In this document: in pieces, positions 53,585 to 61,240 of the stretch | Position numbering within the stretch: position 1 is the first letter of the stretch | Layout of the letters: every line of letters begins with the position of its first letter | NCBI GenBank assembly: GCA_947464185.1 | Contig: CANHVY010000009.1 | Location: 27,500-91,499, forward strand | Length of the DNA: 64,000 bases | Reading direction: 5' to 3' | Origin: Burkholderiales bacterium | Lineage (GTDB): Bacteria; Pseudomonadota; Gammaproteobacteria; Burkholderiales; Burkholderiaceae_C | Notes under the pieces: model-generated | Databases searched by the model: none | What the model was told of the DNA's origin: nothing | Seen by the model: the letters and a program-made list of their open reading frames with translations, nothing else | Program-made: the position numbers and the translations under genes

Positions 53585-55267
53585 ATGCAAGAAGCCATGA
53601 CCTTCCCGGCCCTGTCCGCCCTCGCGGCCCTTACGGTGGGCGCAGCCTGGGGCCTCCCCCGGTTCAAGCGCCGCATTGAACTTTCCAGGGCCAAGCACCG
53701 GTCGCTGGCGGGGCACTCGCGCATGGCCAAGCGGGTGGCCTCGCTCATTCCGGGGTACGCCTATGGCGCTGAGCGCTTCTTTGCTTCTGACGATGCGCCT
53801 GCCGAAGTGGTGGAGCGGCGCAAGGCGGGCTTTCACGCGCTGGCGGGCTTGTACGCAGCGCGCTTCCCGCTGAGCGTCGCGGCCACGGCACAGGCGCGCG
53901 CGAGCGTGTCCGACCTGCAGTTCACCGGCAGCTACCGCGTGCCCTTCCAGTACAGCCCCTACCTGCGCGAGCACCTGAAGGTGGGCAGCTTCGTGTGCGC
54001 ATCCCATGGTGTGAAGGTTGTGGACCTGGACGGCAATCAGCTCTTCGATCTGACCGGCTCCTACGGCGTCAACCTCTTCGGCTACGACTTCTACAAGGCC
54101 TGCATCGCAGAAGGCTCGGCTACCGCCGCCGAACTGGGCCCCGTGCTGGGCGCGTACCACCCCTGTGTCGTGGAGAACGTCGAGCGGCTGAAGGTGATCT
54201 CCGGCCTTGACGAGGTGTCGTTCCACATGTCCGGCACCGAGGCCGTGATGCAGGCCGTGCGATTGGCTCGTTATCACACGCGCAAGACGCACCTGGTGCG
54301 CTTCTGCGGCGCTTATCACGGCTGGTGGGAAGACGTGCAGCCGGGTCCGGGCAACCCTGTGACCCCGCGCCAGACCTACACGCTCAAGGACATGGACGAT
54401 CGGGCCTTGCATGTGCTGGCCACGCGTCGCGACATTGCCTGCGTGCTGGTCAACCCCTTGCAGGCGCTGCACCCCAACCGCCCCGCCCCGGGGGACTCGT
54501 CCCTGGTCGACAGCAGCCGCAGCGCGGGGTTCGACCGCGCTGCCTACACCGAGTGGCTCAGGCGCTTGCGCGAGGTGTGCACCCAGTGCGGCATCGTTCT
54601 CATCTTCGACGAGGTGTTCCTGGGCTTCCGGCTCGCGCCGGGTGGTGCACAGGAGTACTTCGGGGTTCGTGCCGACATGGTCACCTATGGCAAGACGCTG
54701 GGGGGCGGCCTGCCGGTGGGCGTGGTCTGCGGGCGTGCCGACCTCATGAAGCGCTATCGCGAAGACCGGCCCGCTGACCTCTGCTTCGCGCGGGGCACCT
54801 TCAACGCGCACCCGTATGTGATGGGGGCGATGAAGGCCTTTCTTGACCGCATGGAGACGCACGCAGTGCGTGCCCTGTACAGCGGATTGGATGAGCGGTG
54901 GAACGACTGGGCGGCACGCTTCAATGTGACGTTCGAGAAGGAGGGCTTGCCCGTGCGCGTGGCGCAGATGTCCAGCGTCTGGACGGTGACATACACGCAG
55001 CCGTCGCGCTACAACTGGATGCTCCAGTTCTATCTGCGTGCGCATGGACTGGCCTTGAGCTGGGTGGGGTCTGGCCGCTTGATCTTCAGCCTGAACTACC
55101 GCGACGAGGACCTGCAGGCGGTGCTGGACCGCTTCGTCGAGGCAGGCCGCCAGATGCAGGCCGATGGCTGGTGGTGGAGGGATCCCGCGGTGACCGATCG
55201 ATCGATCCGTCGCGGGATCCTGGCCGAGATGCTGACGCGCTGGCGCGGCGGTGCGCAGCGTCAGTGA
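53585..55267 (+). CDS. Membrane-anchored class III PLP-dependent aminotransferase
   Basis: The 560-residue protein joins an N-terminal membrane helix (about residues 5-22) to a class III aminotransferase domain like glutamate-1-semialdehyde aminomutase. PLP-site features include FHMSGTEAVMQAVRLAR, FCGAYHGWWE, IFDEVFLGFR and the Schiff-base Lys 370 in TYGKTLGGGLPVG. The roughly 110-residue stretch before the core and the membrane anchor are unusual for the family. The triple Pho box and the lipid-remodelling neighbours suggest it aminates a keto or aldehyde group on a lipid or lipid head group. The ATG at 53585 is used; one at 53561 lies in the Pho box. Confidence 0.8.
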   Translation: MQEAMTFPALSALAALTVGAAWGLPRFKRRIELSRAKHRSLAGHSRMAKRVASLIPGYAYGAERFFASDDAPAEVVERRKAGFHALAGLYAARFPLSVAATAQARASVSDLQFTGSYRVPFQYSPYLREHLKVGSFVCASHGVKVVDLDGNQLFDLTGSYGVNLFGYDFYKACIAEGSATAAELGPVLGAYHPCVVENVERLKVISGLDEVSFHMSGTEAVMQAVRLARYHTRKTHLVRFCGAYHGWWEDVQPGPGNPVTPRQTYTLKDMDDRALHVLATRRDIACVLVNPLQALHPNRPAPGDSSLVDSSRSAGFDRAAYTEWLRRLREVCTQCGIVLIFDEVFLGFRLAPGGAQEYFGVRADMVTYGKTLGGGLPVGVVCGRADLMKRYREDRPADLCFARGTFNAHPYVMGAMKAFLDRMETHAVRALYSGLDERWNDWAARFNVTFEKEGLPVRVAQMSSVWTVTYTQPSRYNWMLQFYLRAHGLALSWVGSGRLIFSLNYRDEDLQAVLDRFVEAGRQMQADGWWWRDPAVTDRSIRRGILAEMLTRWRGGAQRQ

Positions 55268-55275
55268 CGCTGCGC
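55253..55275. terminator. Perfect palindrome spanning two convergent stop codons
   Basis: Eleven-base arms GCGCAGCGTCA and complement flank one base. The stop codons of the aminotransferase (55265-55267) and of the opposing membrane protein gene (55261-55263) both lie inside it. It can form a hairpin in either transcript and so serve as a shared terminator, though no T-run follows. Confidence 0.5.
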
Positions 55276-55869
55276 GTGCATCATGGGGTCGATCAGTTCC
55301 CCGCGCAGCAGATGCAGCGGGGCCTTGTGGTACAGCCAGATGTCGTGGAAGGGATCGGTGACGATCTTGGTGGCCCACACCATCCCTGTCATCAGCCCGT
55401 CTTGCACCCACAGCTGCAACACCCGCACGATCAGGCCTGCAACGCCCAGGGCGAGCCAGGAGATGCCGACGTCATGAACATACTCTCCGAAGGTGCCGGC
55501 AGGCTCTATCAGCCCGCCCAATGACGGTGTCAGCCACAGGGCCAAGGGCAGGGCGACCCAAACGGACATCAGCACGATCTTGCGGCGGATGTTGTAGCCC
55601 ACCTTGATCTCTTCCTTGTACTCGTCGCTGGCCTGGTTGACGTGGTCGTAGCCACGGGGTTCGAAGAAGAAGTGGCCCGCCTGACGGGCAACCATCGAGA
55701 CGCACCAGGCGAGGATGGCCGACCAGGCCGGCTCGATGAAGAGCAAACCGTAGGCGATCACAAAGCTCACTGCGCTGATGAGATGAAGGGTCTGGTTGAT
55801 GCGGCTGTGGTGGTAGTAGCGGTGGTCATCCCAGCGCTGGACCTTCAGGGCGTTCATGAATTCGTTCAC
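55261..55869 (-). CDS. Uncharacterised multi-helix membrane protein, distantly Mpo1/DUF962-like
   Basis: This 202-residue protein is not firmly assigned. It has about four hydrophobic helices and clustered histidines: HRYYHHSRINQTLHL at the start, RQAGHFFFEPRGYDHVN in the middle and DPFHDIWLYHKAPLHLL at the end. The His/Asn pattern and the GHFFFE element recall the Mpo1/DUF962 fatty-acid dioxygenase family, but similarity is weak by eye. A GTG at 55869 has a GAGGA ribosome site five bases upstream. A triple Pho box on its strand and its place between the aminotransferase and agt point to a role in membrane-lipid change under phosphate stress. Confidence 0.6.
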   Translation of the reverse strand: MNEFMNALKVQRWDDHRYYHHSRINQTLHLISAVSFVIAYGLLFIEPAWSAILAWCVSMVARQAGHFFFEPRGYDHVNQASDEYKEEIKVGYNIRRKIVLMSVWVALPLALWLTPSLGGLIEPAGTFGEYVHDVGISWLALGVAGLIVRVLQLWVQDGLMTGMVWATKIVTDPFHDIWLYHKAPLHLLRGELIDPMMHAQRH

Positions 55870-55933
55870 GTCGTTCCTCGGCAGGGGTTGAAGCCGCCCG
55901 GCGGGCAGCGCGCTGCAATGTTCGTGGTGCTGC

Positions 55934-55962
55934 ATGAAAGTTCAGTGACGCCGATGTGACAC
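55934..55962 (-). promoter_or_regulatory. Triple-repeat Pho box upstream of the membrane protein gene
   Basis: Reading the minus strand, GTGTCAC, GCGTCAC and CTTTCAT are spaced exactly 11 bases apart. The box ends 65 bases before the GTG start at 55869. Confidence 0.75.
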
Positions 55963-55964
55963 GG

Positions 55965-55982
55965 CTGACGCCGTTCTGTCAT
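55965..55982 (+). promoter_or_regulatory. Pho box upstream of agt
   Basis: CTGACGC-cgtt-CTGTCAT has a perfect second half-site and lies 35 bases before the agt ATG. It begins only two bases from the oppositely oriented triple box, so one PhoB array may drive both genes. Confidence 0.65.
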
Positions 55983-56016
55983 GGCGCGGACTCATTGAGC
56001 CGACAGCATCCACGGT

Positions 56017-57273
56017 ATGGACGCGACCTCTTCCGACCTGGATGCCGGTCTTCTGGTGCAGGAGTACCCGGCACCGAGACGATCGCTGCGGGTGGCCTTC
56101 GTCACCGAGACCTACCCCCCCGAGGTGAATGGTGTGGCCATGACGCTGGCCCATCTGGTGCAGGGCCTGCACAAGCGAAACCACGACGTTCAGCTCATTC
56201 GGCCGCGTCAGCCAGGATCGGATGCCTGCGGCACTTCAGAGCGCTTTCATGAGGTGCTGATGCGCGGGTTGCCGGTGCCGCGCTACCCGAGCCTGCGCAT
56301 GGGGGTTCCGTCCAAGCGTGCTTTGGTGAGGCTCTGGTCCATCCACCGACCCGACATCGTGCACATCGCCACGGAGGGCCCCCTGGGGTGGTCCGCGCTC
56401 AAGGCCTGCGAGCATCTCAAGCTGCCGGTGACCTCGGACTTCCGGACGAACTTCCACGCTTACAGCCAGCACTACGGGGTGGGCTGGTTGCGCAAGCCCA
56501 TCATGGCCTACCTGCGCAAGTTTCACAACGCCGCGCGGCGCACCTTCGTACCTACGCATGGGCTGATGGATGATCTGAGCCGCTGCGGGTTCAATGGCTT
56601 GAAGGTCGTTTCACGAGGCGTCGACACCGCGCTGTTCCACCCCAGCAGAAGGTGTCAGGAACTGCGCAAGCTCTGGGGCGTCGACGAAGAGGGCCTGGCG
56701 GTCATTTGCGTGGGACGACTCGCGCCGGAGAAGAACCTGGACTTGCTGGTCCGGGCCTTTGACGGCATCGCTGCAAGGGTGCCGGGGGCCCGGCTGATCG
56801 TGGTGGGCGACGGGCCCTTGAGGGTGCCCCTGCAGAGCCGACGACAGGACCTCTGCTTCGCTGGCCAGCGCTCGGGCGAAGACCTGGCGCGCCACGTGGC
56901 TTCGGCAGACCTGTTCCTTTTTCCAAGCAAGACCGAGACCTTTGGAAATGTCGTCACCGAGGCGCTGTCGAGTGCAGTGCCGGTCGTCGCGTTTGACCAT
57001 GCTGCAGCAGCACAACTCATCCGACCGGATGTCAACGGCTGGCGTGTTCCGCTGGAGGGCGACCAAGCCTTCATTGAGGCAGCGGCCGAGGCCGCAGCAG
57101 ACCGTGCCAGATTGGCCGGATGGGCCATGCAAGCCCGTGAGTCCGTGCAGGCCTTGGACTGGAACGGCATCGTGATGCGGTTCGAGGCAGAGTTGCGGGA
57201 GGTGCTCAGCCCTCAACCGCAGGAGCGCACCGCACTGCACGCAGGAACCGTGCGTCCGTCGTTGCTGCGCTGA
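56017..57273 (+). CDS. agt: Agt-type GT4 diacylglycerol glycosyltransferase
   Basis: The 418-residue GT4 enzyme has the N-terminal VAFVTETYPPEVNGVAMTL motif, an HIATEGPLGWSAL segment and the C-terminal donor-binding region VCVGRLAPEKNLD with the E-x7-E motif in SKTETFGNVVTEAL. In phosphate-starved proteobacteria Agt adds glucose or glucuronate to diacylglycerol made by PlcP, giving phosphorus-free glycolipids. Here plcP, ugd and agt are all Pho-boxed. The start at 56017 leaves a 30-residue N-terminal tail before the fold. Sugar preference cannot be told from sequence. Confidence 0.87.
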   Translation: MDATSSDLDAGLLVQEYPAPRRSLRVAFVTETYPPEVNGVAMTLAHLVQGLHKRNHDVQLIRPRQPGSDACGTSERFHEVLMRGLPVPRYPSLRMGVPSKRALVRLWSIHRPDIVHIATEGPLGWSALKACEHLKLPVTSDFRTNFHAYSQHYGVGWLRKPIMAYLRKFHNAARRTFVPTHGLMDDLSRCGFNGLKVVSRGVDTALFHPSRRCQELRKLWGVDEEGLAVICVGRLAPEKNLDLLVRAFDGIAARVPGARLIVVGDGPLRVPLQSRRQDLCFAGQRSGEDLARHVASADLFLFPSKTETFGNVVTEALSSAVPVVAFDHAAAAQLIRPDVNGWRVPLEGDQAFIEAAAEAAADRARLAGWAMQARESVQALDWNGIVMRFEAELREVLSPQPQERTALHAGTVRPSLLR

Positions 57274-57372
57274 AGGCGTCCGCGAAGGCTGCGATGCTTG
57301 GTCGCCGATGCAGGGGAGCGCAGCAACGATGGATTGCACGACTCGGTAGACCCGGACCGGGCTCAGCGCACA

Positions 57373-58896
57373 ATGTCGCCCGTGTCTGACGTGACTGCTT
57401 TCTCGGCGCCGGGAGTCCTTGCCGCCATCGATCTGGGTTCCAACAGCTTCCGCCTGGAATTGGGCCGCATTGCCTCCGGTCGGTATCGGAGGGAGGCTTA
57501 CTTCAAGGACATGGTGCGCCTGGGAGCAGGGTTGGACGAGCAATCCCGTCTGACCGAAGCGGCGTTCGAGCGCGGGCTGGCCACCCTGGCCACCTTCGCC
57601 AAGAACCTGCAGGGCTTTGAGCCCGGCAGTGTCCGGGCGGTGGCCACTCAGACCTTGCGTGAGGCCCGCAATCGCGACGAGTTCCTGCGCGCGGCCCAGC
57701 GCGTGCTGGGTTACCCCATTGAGGTGATTTCCGGCCGTGAGGAAGCCCGGCTCATCTATGCGGGCGTGTCGTTCCTGCAGCCCTCGGAGCGCGCAAGACT
57801 GGTGGTGGACATTGGAGGCCGCTCCACGGAGCTGATCCTTGGCGAAGGGCGCTTTCCCAAGGAGGCCGAGTCGTTCCCGGTGGGGTCGGTGAGTCTGTCG
57901 ATGCGCTACTTTGGCGATGGACACATGAACTCCCAAGCCTTCCGTGCTGCGCAGATCGCTGCAGGCGCCGAGTTCGAGGAAGCCCTGACGGAGTTTGCGC
58001 CCGCCTTGTGGACGGAGGCTCTGGGTTCGTCCGGCACGGTAGGTGCCGTTTCCAACGTACTGCGTGAGTCGGGCAAGACCGACGGCGACATCACCGCGGC
58101 CGGACTGGCCTCACTGATCGAGCAATGCATCGAGGCGGGTCACATCGACCGGCTTCAGGTTCCCGGTCTTCGTGACGACAGGCGGGCCGTCATCCCAGGC
58201 GGTCTGGCCATCCTCTACACCCTGCTCACCCACTTCGGCATCGAACGGATGCGCCCCGCCAAGGGCGCATTGCGCCAGGGGGTCATCATCGACCTGCACG
58301 AACGCCTGTTGGCCCAGCGCCCGGGCGCCCGGGGCCAGGATGCGCGTGATGTCACCGTGGCCGCTCTGCAGGGCCGTTTCGATGTGGATACCGAGCAGGC
58401 GCAACGGGTGCGAGACACGGCGCTGCTGCTGCACGACGCCGCGTGGCCCGATGCCGACCCGCAGGCGCGCCGCGAACTGGGGTGGGCCTGTGATCTTCAC
58501 GAACTCGGGCTGGCCGTGTCGCACCATGATTACCACCGCCACAGCGCCTACCTGCTGGCGCACATGGATGCCGCGGGGTTCTCGCAGAGCCAGCAGCGCC
58601 GCATAGGGCAGTTGGTTCTTGCCCAGCGAGGCGGGTTGCGCAAGGTGGAGGAGGCTCTGGCCGACCCCCTGTTCGCCTGGCAGGTCTTGAGCCTGCGGCT
58701 GGCGGTGATCCGCTGTCACGCCAGGGGCTACCCGCCGTCGATGGAGTACCGATTGAACCGCCGCAATGGTCGTGTGGCCGTGTTGGGTTGGAACCCGTCC
58801 AAGGACGGCCCGAATCCACGCACGCTGCACCTGCTTCAGGAAGAAGTGCAGGCTTGGGAGCGCCAGGGGCCCCTGCGCCTGGAACTCCTGTCGTAG
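57373..58896 (+). CDS. ppx: Exopolyphosphatase (Ppx/GppA family)
   Basis: Ppx releases phosphate from the ends of polyphosphate chains or cleaves pppGpp. The 507-residue protein has the ASKHA phosphate-binding motifs AAIDLGSNSFRLELG and VVDIGGRSTELILG, with Arg in place of the usual third Gly, and a C-terminal HD-like segment with CDLHELGLAVSHHDYHRHS. The ATG at 57373 is chosen; upstream codons have low coding character. It follows agt by about 100 bases, and I found no Pho box, so it may be read through from agt. ppk lies further along in the island. Confidence 0.92.
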   Translation: MSPVSDVTAFSAPGVLAAIDLGSNSFRLELGRIASGRYRREAYFKDMVRLGAGLDEQSRLTEAAFERGLATLATFAKNLQGFEPGSVRAVATQTLREARNRDEFLRAAQRVLGYPIEVISGREEARLIYAGVSFLQPSERARLVVDIGGRSTELILGEGRFPKEAESFPVGSVSLSMRYFGDGHMNSQAFRAAQIAAGAEFEEALTEFAPALWTEALGSSGTVGAVSNVLRESGKTDGDITAAGLASLIEQCIEAGHIDRLQVPGLRDDRRAVIPGGLAILYTLLTHFGIERMRPAKGALRQGVIIDLHERLLAQRPGARGQDARDVTVAALQGRFDVDTEQAQRVRDTALLLHDAAWPDADPQARRELGWACDLHELGLAVSHHDYHRHSAYLLAHMDAAGFSQSQQRRIGQLVLAQRGGLRKVEEALADPLFAWQVLSLRLAVIRCHARGYPPSMEYRLNRRNGRVAVLGWNPSKDGPNPRTLHLLQEEVQAWERQGPLRLELLS

Positions 58897-58922
58897 CTCG
58901 TTCGGCCGCCGGCGGCCGAGTT

Positions 58923-59741
58923 TCAGACCCCCAGCAGTCTTCGCCTGTAGGCGGGTGACATGTCCCGCATCTGCAGCATCATGGGCAGATCTGCCGTGCC
59001 GAAGTCAGGGTCCCAGGCGGGTGCGCCCAGCACCTTGGCGCCGCAGTTCAGATAGCCCTTGATGAGGGGCGGGGGGTCCACCTTCAGGGTGCCGTCCAGT
59101 TCATCCACAGGCAATGCCAGCCTGGGCGTGACGTGATGCTCGATGGGCGCCAGATGGCGGTGCCGCAGTTGTGTCCACAGGCTCGCTGCCAGGTGGCCGC
59201 CGTCGCGCATCGGCACGCTGGCGCAGCCCAGCATGACGTCCAGGCCATTGCGCGACATGAATTCCGCCAGGCTGGACCACAGCAGCATGATCACGCCGCC
59301 CGTGCGCCAGCGCTCGTCGATGCAGGAGCGGCCCAGTTCAGCGATGCGCGGGCGAAGGTGGCGCAGCCGCACGAGGTCAAACTCGGTGTCCGTGTACAGG
59401 CCACCCACCAGACGCGCTCCGCCCGGGGTCAACAGCCGGTAGGTGCCCACCACCTCGCCGGGCTGGTGGTCCGTGGCCACCGTGCGGATCAGCAGGTGTT
59501 CGCAGAAGCGGTCGTAGATGTCGATGTCATGGCCTTCCGGACTGCCCAGCAGCCGCGGCAATCGGGCGCCCATCTCCTCGGCGAACACCTTGTGGCGAAG
59601 ACGTTGCGCTGCACGCACCTCGTCTTCATGCCGCGCCCACAGGGCTTGCAGACGAGGCGCGTTGCCTTGGGCCGGGCCGCTTCCCAGAGGGCTGCCGCGG
59701 TCTGCGGTGGAGGTCTTGCCAAGGAAGGAGATGTCGGTCAT
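58923..59741 (-). CDS. olsB: OlsB-like GNAT N-acyltransferase (ornithine lipid synthesis)
   Basis: The 272-residue protein fits the OlsB/hemolysin-type acyltransferase group, which transfers a 3-hydroxyacyl chain from acyl carrier protein to ornithine to make lyso-ornithine lipid. Core segments are AQRLRHKVFAEEMGA, DIDIYDRFCEHLLI, GTYRLLTPGGA, ELGRSCIDERWRTGGVIMLLW and VDPPPLIKGYLNCGAKV. OlsB is PhoB-controlled in rhizobia, and here a four-repeat Pho box lies immediately upstream. An OlsA partner is not in the window. Starts at 59741 and 59747 are both possible. Confidence 0.87.
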   Translation of the reverse strand: MTDISFLGKTSTADRGSPLGSGPAQGNAPRLQALWARHEDEVRAAQRLRHKVFAEEMGARLPRLLGSPEGHDIDIYDRFCEHLLIRTVATDHQPGEVVGTYRLLTPGGARLVGGLYTDTEFDLVRLRHLRPRIAELGRSCIDERWRTGGVIMLLWSSLAEFMSRNGLDVMLGCASVPMRDGGHLAASLWTQLRHRHLAPIEHHVTPRLALPVDELDGTLKVDPPPLIKGYLNCGAKVLGAPAWDPDFGTADLPMMLQMRDMSPAYRRRLLGV

Positions 59742-59771
59742 GTCCATGACCCTGAATGGTGAACATCCACG

Positions 59772-59811
59772 GTGACCACGCCATGAAGCTTCGATGACGT
59801 GAACATGACGA
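59772..59811 (-). promoter_or_regulatory. Four-repeat Pho box upstream of olsB
   Basis: On the minus strand TCGTCAT, ACGTCAT, GCTTCAT and TGGTCAC follow one another with 4-base spacers. It is the longest PhoB array in the window and ends 30 bases before the olsB start, leaving a short leader. Confidence 0.8.
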
Positions 59812-59904
59812 CCCGGCAAGCCCCCGGGGGATGATCGGGAAAACCCTGAAGTTCAGCCTCGGTGCAACGACAATACGTCCCGTCAATTCACCGGGAGAAG
59901 GCCC

Positions 59905-60726
59905 ATGCGGCGTGTCGTGTTCAACCAGAAGGGCGGCGTGGGCAAGTCCACCATCACCTGCAACCTCGCTGCCATCGGGGCCCAGCGCGGTCTGCGCACA
60001 CTGGTGGTGGACCTGGACCCGCAGGCCAACAGCACCCGCTACCTGCTCGGTGATGCGGCTGATGAAGACCAGCCGGGCACGGCCGGCTTCTTCGAGCAGT
60101 CGCTGAAGTTCACGGTCAAGGACGAAGGCGTCGAAGGTTTCGTGGTCCCCACACCGTTCCAGAACCTGAGCGTCATGCCGGCCAGCGCCGCCTTGGCCGA
60201 TCTGCACGCCAAGCTGGAGTCACGCTACAAGATCTACAAGCTGCGCAAGGGCCTGGAGATGCTGGACGGCAGCTTTGACCGCATCTGGATCGACACGCCC
60301 CCCTCCTTGAACTTCTACACCCGCAGCGCCCTCATCGCGGCTCAGGGATGCCTCATCCCCTTTGACTGCGACGACTTCTCGCGCAAAGCCCTCTACGGCC
60401 TGCTGGAGGAGGTGCAGGACCTGCGCGGTGACCACAACCCCGAACTCGAGGTGCATGGCATCGTGGTCAACCAGTTCCAGGCGCGCGCGCGCTTGCCTGG
60501 CGAACTGGTGCAGGCCCTGGTGGCTGAGGGGCTGCCGGTGCTGCAGCCTTACCTCAGTGCCTCGGTGAAGGTGCGTGAATCTCACCAGGCGGCCCGGCCC
60601 ATGATTGACCTGGACCCCAGCCACAAGCTCACCCAGGAGTTCATCGCCTTGTTCGCTGCCCTGCCGGGTGAGGCCAAGCCCAGACCCAAGTCCGGGCAGC
60701 GGCGCAAGGCCAGTTCCGCAGGCTGA
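59905..60726 (+). CDS. Orphan ParA-family ATPase
   Basis: The 273-residue protein has the deviant Walker A motif NQKGGVGKST near residue 8, VVDLDPQANST, and IDTPPSLNF, all typical of ParA/MinD ATPases that partition plasmids, chromosomes or protein clusters. A GGGAGAAGG ribosome site precedes the ATG. No parB, parS or replication gene is adjacent, so it probably positions another cargo. In this setting polyphosphate granules or storage bodies are a possible but untested cargo. The C-terminus has a basic tail. Confidence 0.87.
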   Translation: MRRVVFNQKGGVGKSTITCNLAAIGAQRGLRTLVVDLDPQANSTRYLLGDAADEDQPGTAGFFEQSLKFTVKDEGVEGFVVPTPFQNLSVMPASAALADLHAKLESRYKIYKLRKGLEMLDGSFDRIWIDTPPSLNFYTRSALIAAQGCLIPFDCDDFSRKALYGLLEEVQDLRGDHNPELEVHGIVVNQFQARARLPGELVQALVAEGLPVLQPYLSASVKVRESHQAARPMIDLDPSHKLTQEFIALFAALPGEAKPRPKSGQRRKASSAG

Positions 60727-60772
60727 GCACGCCGCATGCGGCGCCGGTCAGCACTCGCCCAGGCGCCGGTTC

Positions 60773-61240
60773 TCAGACATGTTCTGAGCTCAGGCTGGCG
60801 TGCAGCAGGATTTCCACCTGCCCTTCGCGCTCCCGGCGCTTGATCCACCACAGCGCCCCCTTGCGCACCGGCCAGGGCTGCATCACGCCCGCCAGCAGGT
60901 AGGCGGCGGTCAACCCGAGCGTGGGCTGGTGGCCCACCACCACGACGGGCTCCTTGGCATCCGGCCAACGCGCCGCATGCAGCAGCGCCTCCACGGACTG
61001 ATCGGGGCCGAGGGCCTCCAGGACGCGTTTGCGCCGATCCAGGCCCTGGGCGGTCTGCACCGTGCGCAGGGTGGGGCTCACCAGCACGCGGGTGCCTGCG
61101 GGCAGATGATGGTTGAGCCAGCGGGCCATCCTCGCCGCCTGCCGCTCGCCCTTGGCCGTCAAGGGCCGATCGTGGTCTGCCGTACCGTCCGCTGCGTCGC
61201 GGGCGTCTGCGTGTCGCCAGAGGATGAGGTCCACGCTCAA
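60773..61240 (-). CDS. sixA: Phosphohistidine phosphatase SixA
   Basis: This 155-residue histidine phosphatase has the catalytic LWRHADA motif at the N-terminus, SPTLRTVQTAQ and the second His in VVVVGHQPTLG. SixA removes phosphate from phosphohistidine proteins such as NPr in the PTS-Ntr system, which is also present here (ptsN, hprK). The TTG at 61240 overlaps the ppk stop by four bases; a GTG at 61234 is the alternative. The ppk-sixA pairing is common in Burkholderiales. Confidence 0.87.
   Translation of the reverse strand: MSVDLILWRHADARDAADGTADHDRPLTAKGERQAARMARWLNHHLPAGTRVLVSPTLRTVQTAQGLDRRKRVLEALGPDQSVEALLHAARWPDAKEPVVVVGHQPTLGLTAAYLLAGVMQPWPVRKGALWWIKRREREGQVEILLHASLSSEHV

Noticed and set aside
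53567..55411. A 614-codon minus-strand frame
   Set aside because: It is antisense to the aminotransferase, whose PLP motifs are intact; no motif is visible in the antisense frame.
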